Notes: generated from the letters alone by a model not told the origin. DNA of 64,000 nt from CAVWNR01 sp963756525 (GCA_963756525.1 CAVWNR010000003.1:620001-684000); one strand, 5' to 3'; counted from the stretch's first letter, positions 26,960 through 36,780 are shown. Made by a program: numbers and translations.

Positions 26960-29277
26960 TTTTCTCGTTACGCCTTCCCCTGCTCGCCCTGCCCGATCTT
27001 GTGGTGCTCCCGGGGATGGTCGTCCCCGTGCAGCTCGACGAAGCGGCGCAGGCGGCGATCGATGCCGCCCGATCCGCAGCCGAGGATCGGCTACTGCTCA
27101 CCCCACGGCTAGCGGACCGGTACCCGAACTACGGCGTGGTTGCCACGATTGAGCAGGTCGGCCGGTTACCGGGCGGGGCCCCGGCCGCGGTGCTGCGTGC
27201 GGGCGATCGCGCCCGGATCGGGTCCGGGGTTGCCGGGCCCGGTGCCGCGCTGTGGGTCGAGGCCGAGCCCGTCGAGGACGCCGGGCCGTCGGAGGCGGCG
27301 CGTGCGCTAGCCGGTGAGTACAAGGCGCTGGTGATCGCGATCTTGCAGCGGCGCGGTGCGTGGCAGGTGGTCGACTCGGTGCAGCGGCTCACCGACCCGT
27401 CCGCGATCGCCGACACCGCGGGCTACGCCTCCTACCTATCCGACGAGCAGAAGCGGCAGTTGCTCGAAACGCCGGACGTCGAGGCCCGGCTCACCCAGGT
27501 CATCGGCTGGGCGCGGGAGCACCTGGCCGAGCTGGAGGTCGCCGACAAGATCCGCGACGACGTACGCGAGGGGATGGAGAAGGGCCAGCGGGAGTTCCTG
27601 CTGCGCCAGCAACTGGCCGCAATCCGCAAGGAACTCGGAGAGGACGAGGGTACCGGCGGCGAGGACTACCGGGCCCGGGTCGAGGCGGCGCAGCTGCCCG
27701 ACGCGGTGCGCGCCGCCGCGCTGCGCGAGGTCGGCAAGCTGGAGCGCACCGGCGAGCAGAACCCGGAGGCGGGCTGGATCCGCACCTGGCTGGACACCGT
27801 GCTGGACCTGCCGTGGGGCACGAAGACCGCCGACAACACCGACATCGTCGCTGCCCGGGCGGTCCTCGACGCCGACCACCACGGCCTGACCGACGTCAAG
27901 GACCGCATCGTCGAGTACCTCGCGGTGCGGGGCCGCCGTGCGGCGCGTGGCCTGGACGTGGTCGGCGGCCGCGGCTCTGGCGCGGTGCTGGTGCTGGTCG
28001 GCCCGCCCGGGGTGGGCAAGACCTCGCTCGGGGAGAGCGTGGCCCGCGCGCTAGGACGAAAGTTCGTCCGGGTGGCGTTGGGCGGGGTGCGCGACGAGGC
28101 GGAGATCCGCGGCCACCGCCGCACCTACGTCGGCGCGCTGCCCGGGCGGATCGTCCGCGCCATCAACGAAGCCGGCTCGATGAACCCGGTCGTGCTGCTC
28201 GACGAGGTCGACAAGCTCGGCGCGGACTTCCGCGGCGACCCGGCCGCGGCGCTGCTGGAGGTGCTCGACCCGGCGCAGAACCACACCTTCCGCGACCACT
28301 ACCTCGACCTGGACCTGGACCTGTCCGACGTGCTTTTCCTGGCCACCGCCAACGTCGCCGACACCATCCCCGGCCCGCTGCTGGACCGGATGGAGCTGGT
28401 CAGCCTGGACGGCTACACCGAAGACGACAAGCTGGTGATCGCCCGCGAGCACCTCCTGCCCCGGCAACTCGAGCGAGCCGCGCTCACCGGCGCCGACGTC
28501 GTGATCGACGACGCCGCGCTGCGACTGATCGCCAGTGACTACACCCGGGAGGCCGGGGTACGCCAGCTCGAACGCGCCCTCGCCCGAGTCCTGCGCAAGG
28601 TGGCCACCAGGCTCGCCGACAGCGGCGACACGCCTGTCCACATCGGCGTCGACCAGCTAGCCGACTACCTGGGCCGCGCCCGGTTCACCCCGGAATCGGC
28701 CGAGCGCACCGCGGTGCCCGGCGTGGCCACCGGGCTCGCGGTCACCGGCACGGGCGGTGACGTGCTGTTCATCGAGGCCACCGCGATGCCCGGCCGACCC
28801 GGGCTGACGCTCACCGGCCAGCTCGGCGAGGTGATGAAGGAATCCGCGCAGATCGCGCTGTCCTACCTGCGCTCGCACGCCGCCGCGCTGGGTCTCGACA
28901 CGGCCGCCCTGCACGGCGCGGTGCACCTGCACGTCCCGGCCGGCGCCGTCCCCAAAGACGGCCCGTCCGCCGGCGTCACCATGGTGAGCGCGCTCGCCTC
29001 GCTGGCCACCGGCCGCCCGGTCCGCTCCGACGTCGGGATGACCGGCGAGGTCACCCTCAACGGCCGGGTGCTGCCCATCGGCGGGGTCAAGCAGAAGCTG
29101 CTCGCTGCGCAACGCGCCGGACTGACCACCGTGTTCCTGCCGGCGCGCAACGAGCCCGACCTCGACGACGTGCCCGCCGAGGTCCGCGACGGTCTGGACA
29201 TCCGCCTGGTCAGCGACGTCGTCGACATCCTCGCCACCGCGCTGGAATCCGCCGCGGAGCACGCCGCCGCAGCCTGA
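26950..29277 (+). CDS. lon: Lon ATP-dependent protease
   Basis: The 775-aa product is complete. It has the N-terminal substrate-binding domain (LLALPDLVVLPGMVVPVQL), a coiled-coil stretch, AAA+ module with Walker A GPPGVGKTSL near residue 355, and C-terminal protease domain. The catalytic Ser is in PKDGPSAGVTM and Lys in GGVKQKLLAA. It degrades misfolded and regulatory proteins. The start at GTG 26950 lies inside a HAIR operator; no good ribosome-binding site is seen, so a leaderless or alternative start is possible. The stop abuts, with no gap, the stop of the convergent PucR copy 2. Confidence 0.95.
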   Translation: MTQVFSLRLPLLALPDLVVLPGMVVPVQLDEAAQAAIDAARSAAEDRLLLTPRLADRYPNYGVVATIEQVGRLPGGAPAAVLRAGDRARIGSGVAGPGAALWVEAEPVEDAGPSEAARALAGEYKALVIAILQRRGAWQVVDSVQRLTDPSAIADTAGYASYLSDEQKRQLLETPDVEARLTQVIGWAREHLAELEVADKIRDDVREGMEKGQREFLLRQQLAAIRKELGEDEGTGGEDYRARVEAAQLPDAVRAAALREVGKLERTGEQNPEAGWIRTWLDTVLDLPWGTKTADNTDIVAARAVLDADHHGLTDVKDRIVEYLAVRGRRAARGLDVVGGRGSGAVLVLVGPPGVGKTSLGESVARALGRKFVRVALGGVRDEAEIRGHRRTYVGALPGRIVRAINEAGSMNPVVLLDEVDKLGADFRGDPAAALLEVLDPAQNHTFRDHYLDLDLDLSDVLFLATANVADTIPGPLLDRMELVSLDGYTEDDKLVIAREHLLPRQLERAALTGADVVIDDAALRLIASDYTREAGVRQLERALARVLRKVATRLADSGDTPVHIGVDQLADYLGRARFTPESAERTAVPGVATGLAVTGTGGDVLFIEATAMPGRPGLTLTGQLGEVMKESAQIALSYLRSHAAALGLDTAALHGAVHLHVPAGAVPKDGPSAGVTMVSALASLATGRPVRSDVGMTGEVTLNGRVLPIGGVKQKLLAAQRAGLTTVFLPARNEPDLDDVPAEVRDGLDIRLVSDVVDILATALESAAEHAAAA

Positions 29278-30537
29278 TCATGGTCGAGCACGTCGTTCCG
29301 AGGCAGATCGCATACGCCCGTTGCCAGCCGGTGGGTGGGCGCTGACCCATAACGCGGTGGCAGAGTCGAGGCCCACGGCGCATGCGGCCGTGGCCAGTTC
29401 GGCCATGCCGTACGGGTCGGACAATGAACGACCGGTGAGTTCCTGCAGGCGCCGAAGCCGGTAACGAACCGTGTTGGGATGGCAGTACAGGATGTCTGCG
29501 GCGCGTTCTATCGAGCCTGCCTGATCGAGGTAGGCGTTGAGCGTGTCCAGCAGTGTGGCGCGGTCGTCGGCGGGCAGGCCGAGCACGGCGCCGAGGACCT
29601 GTTCGGCAAGGCGTCGCCCTTCGGCGGGCTCGCAGACCGCGAGGGCCGCTAGCGGACTCGCCTTGAACATGCGCACCTCGGCCACCCCGGACTGGATGCC
29701 GGCGAGCGCAGCCTGAGCCAAGTGCAGGGCACGGGGGGTGTCGGCCAGCGACCGGTACGGCGGGCTCACGCCGGTGCGCGCGCTCGCCGCCTCACGCAGC
29801 GCGTCGAGCACAATGTCGCGTTGGTCGGCGTTGAGGGAGACCACGCCCAGTTGCTGGGCCGGCGTGAGCCGCCATCCTGAGACGATCCCGCGGGCGGCGA
29901 GCCGCCGCTCGATGCCGGGCAGACTCTCCTCGGCCAGGCCGCGGGTGTCTGCGGCCACGACCACCAGCTGGCCGTCGGGAGGCAGGCCGAGAAGCGCAGC
30001 GGCCTCCCAGGGTCCGGCCTCCGGGATCGGATGTCCGGTGAGCAGCGCCTCCACCAAGGCGGAGCGTCGCCGCTGCTGCGCGAGCAGCATCTCGGCGGTC
30101 GCCGCTCGGTACGCCTCGGTGAGCGCGAGAGCGTGCTGATCGGTGATTTGGAAGATCAGGCTGGCGGCGGTGAGCAGCGCGTCCGCCACCGCCGGCGAAT
30201 GGCTGCCGCGGGCGTGCTCTACCAGGACGTCCCACAATGTCGCGAAGCAGATCCGGTAGCACTGCAGGACCTCGGGCAGCGGAGCTCCCTGGTGAGCGCG
30301 TCGACGACCGGTCTCCTCGGGTGCGGTGAGGTCCAGGGGGGCGTGCGGATGACCGATGGCAGTCACGAGGAAACGCATGTTCTGCTTTACGGAACGCTGC
30401 AACTCCTCGCTCGAGATGATCTGGTCGTCGCGATAGAACGGGATGCGGTCGACGGTCGCAGCGCATGCGTCATTGATCAGGCGGGGCAGTCGAGCCTCGG
30501 CCCACGCGGCAAGGTCAGCTAGCTCCGTGCGGGTCAT
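29278..30537 (-). CDS. PucR/CdaR-type transcriptional regulator (copy 2)
   Basis: The 419-aa product is a close paralogue of the regulator at 24.8 kb. Long shared blocks include EETGRRRAHQGAPLPEVL, QQRRRSALVEALLTGHP and PYRSLADTPRALHLAQAALAG. The C-terminal HTH is CHPNTVRYRLRRLQELTG. The two copies point toward each other around a membrane protein and lon. The stop is adjacent to the lon stop. The effector is unknown for both. Confidence 0.87.
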   Translation of the reverse strand: MTRTELADLAAWAEARLPRLINDACAATVDRIPFYRDDQIISSEELQRSVKQNMRFLVTAIGHPHAPLDLTAPEETGRRRAHQGAPLPEVLQCYRICFATLWDVLVEHARGSHSPAVADALLTAASLIFQITDQHALALTEAYRAATAEMLLAQQRRRSALVEALLTGHPIPEAGPWEAAALLGLPPDGQLVVVAADTRGLAEESLPGIERRLAARGIVSGWRLTPAQQLGVVSLNADQRDIVLDALREAASARTGVSPPYRSLADTPRALHLAQAALAGIQSGVAEVRMFKASPLAALAVCEPAEGRRLAEQVLGAVLGLPADDRATLLDTLNAYLDQAGSIERAADILYCHPNTVRYRLRRLQELTGRSLSDPYGMAELATAACAVGLDSATALWVSAHPPAGNGRMRSASERRARP

Positions 30538-30621
30538 CGAACCTCGACTTCTGACGTCTGCGGCCCGTACTGGTTCACTCCGCCACCAGCGTATGGCCGC
30601 CTTCGACCCAGCGCAGATCGG

Positions 30622-30786
30622 TCAGTCGGTGTCCTCGTCGTCACCGCGCGGCACTCGCCGAGCAAGGTCCTCTCGCTCACGCTCGGGAAGCGTCTCAGGG
30701 TCGATCCGACCGGCTGCGGTCTCACCGGGCATGTCCTGCATCCGTTCGCGCGCCTGCTCGCGCAGTTCCTCGTCTGGCTCGCTCAT
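30622..30786 (-). CDS. Small acidic protein (54 aa)
   Basis: A short reading frame starts at ATG 30786, just after a near-ideal AAAGGAG. It reads MSEPDEELREQARERMQDMP, then GETAAGRIDPETLPERERED, ending in RGDDEDTD. It is highly charged and probably disordered or helical. I do not know the family. The strong ribosome-binding site and position 84 nt upstream of the PucR copy 2 start suggest it is real and possibly in the same transcript. Confidence 0.6.
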   Translation of the reverse strand: MSEPDEELREQARERMQDMPGETAAGRIDPETLPEREREDLARRVPRGDDEDTD

Positions 30787-30850
30787 CGTCCGACTCCTTT
30801 CCGGTCCTCACCGGCCAGCGAATCGCAGCACGCGACGGCGGTCAACCCCG

Positions 30851-31196
30851 CGCCCGGTTCATCGCCACCAACCCGGACGTCACCGGGCCATCCGCGGAGG
30901 ACCGCTGCCGGCAACCGGCTCGGTGGCGGCGCTCATCACCGCCGCCACCGGCCGGGAGCCGTACTTCGTCGGCAAGCCCAACCCGATGATGTTCGCAGCG
31001 CACTCAACCGCATCTGCGCGCAGTCGGAGAACACCGTCATGATCGCGACCGCATGAACACCGGCATCGTCGCCGGCATCGAGACCGGCGTGGACACCAGC
31101 CTCGTGCTCACCGGCTCCACCAGACGCTCCGATCTGAACCGGTTCCCCTACCGCCCGGCACGGGTCCTCGACTCCATCGCCGACGCCAGGAGTTCA
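30851..31196 (+). pseudogene. NagD/HAD-IIA phosphatase remnant
   Basis: Three consecutive reading frames spell the C-terminal half of a HAD-IIA sugar phosphatase. RFIATNPDVTGPSAED is followed in the next frame by TGSVAALITAATGREPYFVG and KPNPMMF, then ALNRICAQSENTVMI, then DRMNTGIVAGIETGVDTSLV and LTGSTRRSDLNRFPYRPARV. The HAD motif IV (GDRMDTDI in the family) is broken by a frameshift and stop. The N-terminal half is missing. At least three frameshifts make this a dead gene. It marks the left edge of the decayed region. Confidence 0.75.
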
Positions 31197-32113
31197 TCTC
31201 GTAGCGCCAGCGCCGTCGGTCCGCCGGAGCGGGCGTTGCGTCACCACGACCGGCAACTGCTCTGGACGTCTCAGCCCTGGCGCAAATTCGGGTGAGGCTG
31301 GCCCGCACTGCGGACCGGAACTGTTCGGCGCGAATCGTGGTGTTGCGCCAGACGCGATCTTCGTCGATGTCCGGCCGACGGCGATGTGTCAGTAGATTGC
31401 GCTGCGGCGCGCCGAGTTCGAGCAGGGGCTGCCGGTCCGGGCCGCGTCGGCGACGCCGGACTCACAGGGGCGGGCAGCCAGCAGATCTGCGCTGACCCCG
31501 GGCTTGTCGAAGAGACCATCGGTGAGGAAGTCGACGCGCTTGCCCAGCAGGTCTTCGACGTCGCGCTGGAACAGCGCCATGTCGGCGAATCTGGACACCG
31601 GCCTGGGAGGCAGCCGGTCTAGAGCCACGCCCCCGGCAACACGACCTCCGTCACTCGCACGCATCATGGCTCCTCGCCGGCGGCGCGGACCTGCAGATCG
31701 CAAAGGAACGTCTCGGTCACGGGAGCATCGCGGCCACCGGCAAGTACGGTGAGTGGACATGACCGAGCGTTGATGAAGGCGCCTCGAGACGCCCCTGTGC
31801 TCGCTCCATCCGACCTCATCTTGCGAAAGTCGGATGGAAGCAAGATGTCACGCTCAGCGGCGGATCCGGGAACATTTGGCAAGCGGCGGGTCGGGCACAG
31901 CGCTGCCGGGAGGAAGATCGGTAGAGAATCGCGACTTCGCCGAGAAGCGGACGTGCGTAAGCGCCGCCACCGCGGAATGGGTCTAGCGGAGGCGGCGGCT
32001 CCAGCGTTCGAGGCTTGGAACCTGTGACCCCTTGCAAGCTGCGTCCCGGGGCTGTAGGACGGCGTCATCCCGCCATCCCACCGTCGCGGACGGCGACGAA
32101 GGAAGGAGACCTC
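31197..32113. other. Stretch with no intact gene
   Basis: Apart from a possible nucleotidyltransferase remnant on the minus strand (31389-31670) I see no supportable gene. The frames are short, with codon use unlike the neighbours. No RNA gene or long repeat was found. The last 100 bases should hold the promoter of the secreted protein gene. Confidence 0.5.
31389..31670 (-). pseudogene. Possible MNT-type nucleotidyltransferase remnant
   Basis: The segment RFADMALFQRDVEDLLGKRV followed by DFLTDG resembles the second half of minimal nucleotidyltransferase antitoxins, where a helix is followed by LEDLLGRRVDLV. The catalytic GSxARG...D-x-D part is not present upstream and the C-terminus is non-homologous. 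A partner HEPN toxin is not recognisable. I treat it as a fragment; the match is short. Confidence 0.3.
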
Positions 32114-32584
32114 ATGACCAAGCGTTTCGGCGTGCTCAGCGCGGGCATCGCAGTCGTAGCGTTCACGGCTGGTCTAGCCAGCCCCGCTGCAGGCTCATCA
32201 AATGACGCCCGTGCGCATCACACAATCGGCTTCCTCGGCACCGTCACGGAGCTGAATCTCGTTGATGTTTACCCTCAAGGCGCCTCCCTCGGTGACGAGA
32301 TCGTGTTCTCCGAGAAGCTGACGCGGGCAGGCCACGAAATTGGCCATGAGGGCGCGGTGTGCACCACCGTCTCGCTCCAGCGCCAAGAGGCGCAATGCAT
32401 CGGTACCTTCCGGTTCCCCGACGGTGAGATCACCGTACAGGGGCTGATCAACCTAGGAAACCCAACACCATACGTTGCGCCGATCACCGGTGGCTCCGGC
32501 AAGTACGAGGGCGCAGAGGGCGAGTTGCACGTTCGCCCCATCTCATCGACTCAGGGAATGCAGACCATCTACCTGCAGGACTGA
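32114..32584 (+). CDS. Secreted allene-oxide-cyclase/dirigent-like barrel protein
   Basis: The 156-aa product begins with a signal peptide (MTKRFGVLSAGIAVVAFTAG, cleavage probably after ASPAAG). The mature part, with EIVFSEKLTRAGHEIGHEGA, a Cys pair and ITGGSGKYEGAEGELHVRPI, matches the AOC/dirigent-like beta-barrel proteins common in actinobacteria. Those barrels bind or guide small hydrophobic molecules in plants; the bacterial role is unknown. ATG 32114 has AAGGAG upstream, so the frame from 32015 is not used. Confidence 0.75.
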   Translation: MTKRFGVLSAGIAVVAFTAGLASPAAGSSNDARAHHTIGFLGTVTELNLVDVYPQGASLGDEIVFSEKLTRAGHEIGHEGAVCTTVSLQRQEAQCIGTFRFPDGEITVQGLINLGNPTPYVAPITGGSGKYEGAEGELHVRPISSTQGMQTIYLQD

Positions 32585-33146
32585 CTGATATAGACGAGCG
32601 GGTAGCCGGGGGGCCGGGAGGTCGTCCCGCCACCGGGTATTCGGTTCGGTGACGCTACCAAAATCGGATCAACGTAGCGACTCCCGTCCGAGTGGACGCT
32701 GTCCGATCGCGGGATCACCGAGACATCCCCGTCCCCGCCGAACGGACAACGCGACCTGCCGCCCATGACGTTGCAAGCCGCCGCTACCGGATCCCTGGGC
32801 TCCTTTCAAGTCGAGGAACAAGCACGAACTCAGCGGCCGCAACCTCCAGGTGTCGTTCACTGACCCGCAGCACTCGCCGGCAACCTCCCGCGCCTCAACC
32901 GGCGCGCGGAGACATCCGGTTCTGCCGCCGTGAGCGCGGATCACCCGGCCATCGCGGCTCATTGCGGCGCCCCCCGCGATCGGCACGATCAGCGGCATAG
33001 AAGATCCGGAGCCTCCTCATCCTGCTCGATGAGAACGATCGCGGCACGCGATCGCTTCGCCCGCGCATCGGTCAGTGCACCGCCGGCGGGCGGGCTACTC
33101 GAAGGGCGGATTGCCGGGACGGATCGCGTTGGGCAGGCTTGTGGGC
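32585..33146. other. Stretch with no supportable gene
   Basis: I see no conserved reading frame here on either strand. A short run around 32800-32850 reads KSRNKHELSGRNLQVSF, which might be from a transposase, but it is too short to name. Confidence 0.4.
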
Positions 33147-34223
33147 ATGCCGTCGTTCGTGTTCGATGCGCTGACTTACCCGATTGTGCAGGCACCGATG
33201 GCGGGCGGGCCGTCGACGCCTGCGCTCGCGGCCGCGGTCTCGGGCGTTGGTGGGCTTGGTTTTCTCGCCGCGGGCTACAAGCCGGTGGATGCCGTCCGGG
33301 CGGCCCTCGACGAGCTGCGGTCGCTGGTGGCCGACGACGTCGCGTTCGGTGTCAACGTGTTCGCGCCGCCCGGTCATGGGTCGGGGGCCGCCGAGGTCGC
33401 CGCCTATGCCGACACGCTCACTGGTGAGGCCACGCGCCACAGCGTTGAGCTCGGCGTACCGCGCTGGGACGACGACCGCTACGCCGACAAGCTCGACCTG
33501 CTCATCCACGAAGCAGTGCCCGTCATTTCGTTCACCTTCGGATGCCCGTCCCGCGAGGACGTCGATCGGCTGCATGAAGCCGATGTGGCGGTCTGGGTCA
33601 CGGTCACCACACCGAGCGAAGCGCACGCCGCGCGCGTCGTCGGCGCCGACGCCTTGGTTGTGCAGGGCGTCGAGGCGGGCGGGCATCGTGGAGGGTTCGA
33701 TGACGCAGCGCCGGGCGACATCGGGCTGCTCGCGCTGCTGCAACTGGTCCGCGCGGCGGTCGGCGACAGGCTCCCGCTGGTCGCAGCGCGCGGGGTGGCG
33801 ACCGGACATGCAGTCGCGGCCGTGCTGGCGGCCGGGGCTGCGGCCGCCGGCTTGGGCACGGCATTCATGCTGTGCCCCGAGGCGGGAACCGCGCCCGCTC
33901 ACCGCGAGGCTATCGCCCGCGGCGTCGCTCCGACCGCGCTCACTCGTGCCTTCACCGGGCGCGCCGCGCGAGGCATCGTGAATCGCTTCCTGCGCGAGCA
34001 TTCGGACGATGCTCCCAGCGCATATCCAGAGGTTCATAACCTGACCGCGCCCCTGCGCGCGGCCGCACGAGCGCGCGGCGACACCGACGGCTTTCATCTC
34101 TGGGCCGGACAGGCGTACCGGCTCAGTGAGGCAGTCCCCGCCGCCGACCTCGTCGAGCAACTCGCCCAGCAGGCACGCGCCGCTCTGAGGATCGCCACCG
34201 AGCGAGTCACCCCGCCCGACTAG
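33147..34223 (+). CDS. Nitronate monooxygenase family protein
   Basis: The 358-aa FMN-dependent TIM-barrel protein opens with TYPIVQAPMAGGPSTPALAA, the classic start of the 2-nitropropane dioxygenase family. It has GVNVFAPP, the catalytic-region VVQGVEAGGHRGG with the His-Arg pair, and the FMN-phosphate loop VAARGVATGHAVAAVLAAGA. It oxidises alkyl nitronates such as propionate-3-nitronate. ATG 33147 is chosen because conservation starts there. The stop overlaps the end of the convergent truncated phzF gene. Confidence 0.9.
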   Translation: MPSFVFDALTYPIVQAPMAGGPSTPALAAAVSGVGGLGFLAAGYKPVDAVRAALDELRSLVADDVAFGVNVFAPPGHGSGAAEVAAYADTLTGEATRHSVELGVPRWDDDRYADKLDLLIHEAVPVISFTFGCPSREDVDRLHEADVAVWVTVTTPSEAHAARVVGADALVVQGVEAGGHRGGFDDAAPGDIGLLALLQLVRAAVGDRLPLVAARGVATGHAVAAVLAAGAAAAGLGTAFMLCPEAGTAPAHREAIARGVAPTALTRAFTGRAARGIVNRFLREHSDDAPSAYPEVHNLTAPLRAAARARGDTDGFHLWAGQAYRLSEAVPAADLVEQLAQQARAALRIATERVTPPD

Positions 34224-34660
34224 CAACCCCCCGGAAACCTGCCGCCATTCTCGAGATATTCGTCCTCGAGGTCGCCACCGCGGTGCGTCGGCGGCGCGGC
34301 GAAGGACAGGATCCCGTCACCGCGGCGGACTTCGACCAGTCCTGCACCACATTCCTGCACGACTCGCTCCGCGCTTCGCGGCCGCCCGCCATTTTCGAGC
34401 CAGGCGTGGGCAGAGCAGAGGGTGGGGTGGCCGGCGAACGGGAGCTCGCCGCCGGGCGTGAAGATCCGCAGCCGGTAGTCCCCGTCCGGGGTTGTGGGCG
34501 GCAGCACGAACGTTGTCTCCGACAGATTCGTCCATCGGGCAATTCGCTGCATCGCTTCGTCACCCAGTTCGTCGGCGTCGAGGACCACGGCGACCGGGTT
34601 GCCGAGGTAGGGCGTGGGCGAGAACACGTCGACCTGCGCGAATGGGCGTGAGCGTGGCAT
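34220..34660 (-). pseudogene. PhzF/YddE family protein, truncated to its N-terminal half
   Basis: The 146-residue frame has the PhzF N-terminal domain: FAQVDVFSPTPYLGNPVAVV, LSETTFVLPP with the catalytic Glu, and GGELPFAGHPTLCSAHAWL. Full PhzF-like isomerases have about 260-300 residues in two similar halves, so the second half is missing. The last few residues (ENGGRFPGGC) are non-homologous and end against the nitronate monooxygenase stop. Probably inactive, because the active site lies between the halves. Confidence 0.8.
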
Positions 34661-34694
34661 CGGGAGTCCTTCGAAGGCTAAGAGTGCCGGCTAG

Positions 34695-35285
34695 GCGCGG
34701 AGCGCGTGTCCGCAGGGCGGCGGCCAGCCCGCCGACCGCGAGTGGGTGGACGGCCACGAGATCACTCCTGTGCGCGACCCTGACTCCGAGCTGGTTGTGG
34801 CGGTGGCCTCCGGGGAGGACGCGCTGCCGGCCTTTTCGGTGGGGCAGCCCGTCGCGGTCCGCATCGACCTGCCGCTGCGCACCGCGTATGCCGCGCTGCA
34901 CACATCCGGTCACCTGATCGAGGCGGCCGGACGGGCGCAGGGCTGGGCCCTGGCCGCGAACAAACATTTCCCCGGGCAGGCCTGGATCGAGTTCACCGCG
35001 CCGCAGCCCGACGCCCGCCTGGACAGCCCGCACGGCCGGGAGCAGGCCACCGAGGCGCTCCGCGCGGAGGTCCTCAACGCCATCACCCAGGACCTGCCCG
35101 TGAGCTGTGAGAACGATGCCGACGGGCGCCGCATCGTGCACGTGGCCGGTCTGCACTCAGCTCGGTGCGCGGGCACCCACGTGAACAGTCTCGGCGACCT
35201 CACCGACGTGATGCTACCGACCCTGAAGGTCAAGAGGGGCCGGATCCGCGTCTCCTTCAGCGCCACCCGCCGCGAGCGGTCATGA
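34695..35285 (+). pseudogene. Alanyl-tRNA editing protein (AlaX-like), 5' truncated
   Basis: The frame, open from just after a stop at 34692, reads CPQGGGQPADREWVDG. This is the conserved interior motif of AlaX/AlaRS editing domains, so about 30-40 N-terminal residues are lost. The zinc/editing site is kept: HTSGH near the middle and CAGTH near the end. AlaX hydrolyses Ser- or Gly-tRNA(Ala). The first available start codon in frame is GTG 34746, after the PQGGGQP motif, so any product would be incomplete. The stop overlaps the XRE regulator start (ATGA). Confidence 0.75.
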
Positions 35286-35776
35286 CGCCGCCACCGGGTG
35301 AGCGCCGGCCCGCGAGCAGTACGGCCATCGCGGTCGGGGCCCAGATCCGGCGGCGCCGGGAGCAGCGCGCCATGAGCAGTGCCGAGCTGGCGCGGCGAGC
35401 GGGCCTGAGCAAGGTGACGCTCTCGCAGCTTGAGGCCGGGCGGGGCAATCCGACCATCGAGACCCTCGACGCGCTCGCCATCGCCCTGCCAATCCCGCTG
35501 GTGGATCTGCTCGTCCGCGACACCGAACCCGGGCCAGTGTTCGTGCCGGGCACCGTGCTATCCGCGAACGAAGTGGGGCGCGAACTGCTGCGCCGCATCA
35601 GCAGCGGCAACAGCCTGGAGATCTGGCGGCTGGAGACCCCCCAGAACGCAGCTGGACGGCGTGCCGGACCGGATGCCGGCGACCGGGTGCGGTCGCAGGA
35701 GAACCTACATCGTCTGGGAATGGATGACCCAGACATCAACCAAGGCCCGCGCAACGGAGCCGGCCGCTCATCATGA
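35282..35776 (+). pseudogene. XRE-family regulator with degraded cupin domain
   Basis: Residues about 15-75 form a complete XRE helix-turn-helix (IRRRREQRAMSSAELARRAG, LSKVTLSQLEAGRGNPTIET). The following part up to LLRRISSGNSLEIWRLE fits the XRE-cupin regulator family. After that the frame diverges. Pieces of the cupin appear in another frame (QLDGVPDRMPATG) and it ends early. The DNA-binding part might still be made. It starts at ATG 35282 overlapping the AlaX stop, so regulator and AlaX formed one operon. Confidence 0.65.
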
Positions 35777-35943
35777 CCCCGACTTACCCGCGTCGGGCGG
35801 TCACGCTCGCGGGCGGGTCTCACCCCTGGTCGCCAGCAGCGGTGAGGTCTACGGTCGGGGGAGGCGGCGTTTCGTCGCCGGCGCCAGGGTGGGGTGTTCG
35901 TGCCGAACGACAGTTCTCAGACGAGTCCCGGCAGGCTGCACCG

Positions 35944-36780
35944 GTGAGCGCGACGATGGAGCCGACCGACACCGCGGAGCTCGCGCAGGCGAGCATCGCC
36001 CGGGTGTACGACGCGGCCCTCGGCGGCACGGACAACTTCGAGGTCGACCGTCGGGTACTCGCGCAGGTCCGGGCGGTGGCCCCCGAGGTGAACGACCTGG
36101 CCTGGTCGAACCGGCGGTTTCTGGCCCGCGCCGTGCGATTCCTGGCCGATCAGGGCGAGATCCGGCAGTTCCTTGACTGCGGCTCCGGGCTGCCCACCGC
36201 GGAGAACACCCACCAGATCGCCCGCCGGGTCCACACCAGCACCCGCGTGGTCTACGTCGATAATGACCCCGCGGTTCTCGCCCACGGCAGCGCACTGCTC
36301 GCCGACGACGAGCTGACCGCCGTGCTGGCCGCCGACATTTTCCAGCCCGAACAGGTGCTCGACCACCCGGTCGTGCGCGGCCACCTCGACTTCGCCCGAC
36401 CCCTGGCACTGCTGCAGGTGGGCACCTTGCACCACTACCCGGGCGAGGACGGCGCGCAGCTGATGCGCCGCTACATCGACGCCCTCCCGTCGGGCAGCTT
36501 CGTCGCGATCGCGCACTTCCTCGACCCGCAGACCGCCGAGCTAGGACCGTTGGCCCGGCGGATGGAGCAAGTGTTTCTGCACAGCCCAATGCGCTCGGGG
36601 CGGTTTCGCACCGCCGCGCAGATCACCCAGTTGCTGCCCGGCCTGCAGATCATCCCGCCGGGCCCAGGCCGAACCGGCCAGCTCGAGCTCTGCGACCTGT
36701 GGTGGCCGGACGGTCCCCGGCTGCGCCCGCTCAACCAGGTCGAACAGTGCATCGCCGCCGCCGTCGCCCGCAAACCGTGA
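35944..36780 (+). CDS. SAM-dependent methyltransferase, DUF574 family
   Basis: The product is about 278 aa. The opening ASIARVYDAALGGTDNFEVD is the family hallmark, followed by the SAM-binding FLDCGSGLPTAENTHQIA and VVYVDNDPAVLAHG. This actinobacteria-specific family is large and its substrates are mostly unknown. The frame is open to 35773; GTG 35944 or ATG 35956 places the conserved start correctly. It looks intact, unlike the upstream neighbours. Confidence 0.85.
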   Translation: MSATMEPTDTAELAQASIARVYDAALGGTDNFEVDRRVLAQVRAVAPEVNDLAWSNRRFLARAVRFLADQGEIRQFLDCGSGLPTAENTHQIARRVHTSTRVVYVDNDPAVLAHGSALLADDELTAVLAADIFQPEQVLDHPVVRGHLDFARPLALLQVGTLHHYPGEDGAQLMRRYIDALPSGSFVAIAHFLDPQTAELGPLARRMEQVFLHSPMRSGRFRTAAQITQLLPGLQIIPPGPGRTGQLELCDLWWPDGPRLRPLNQVEQCIAAAVARKP

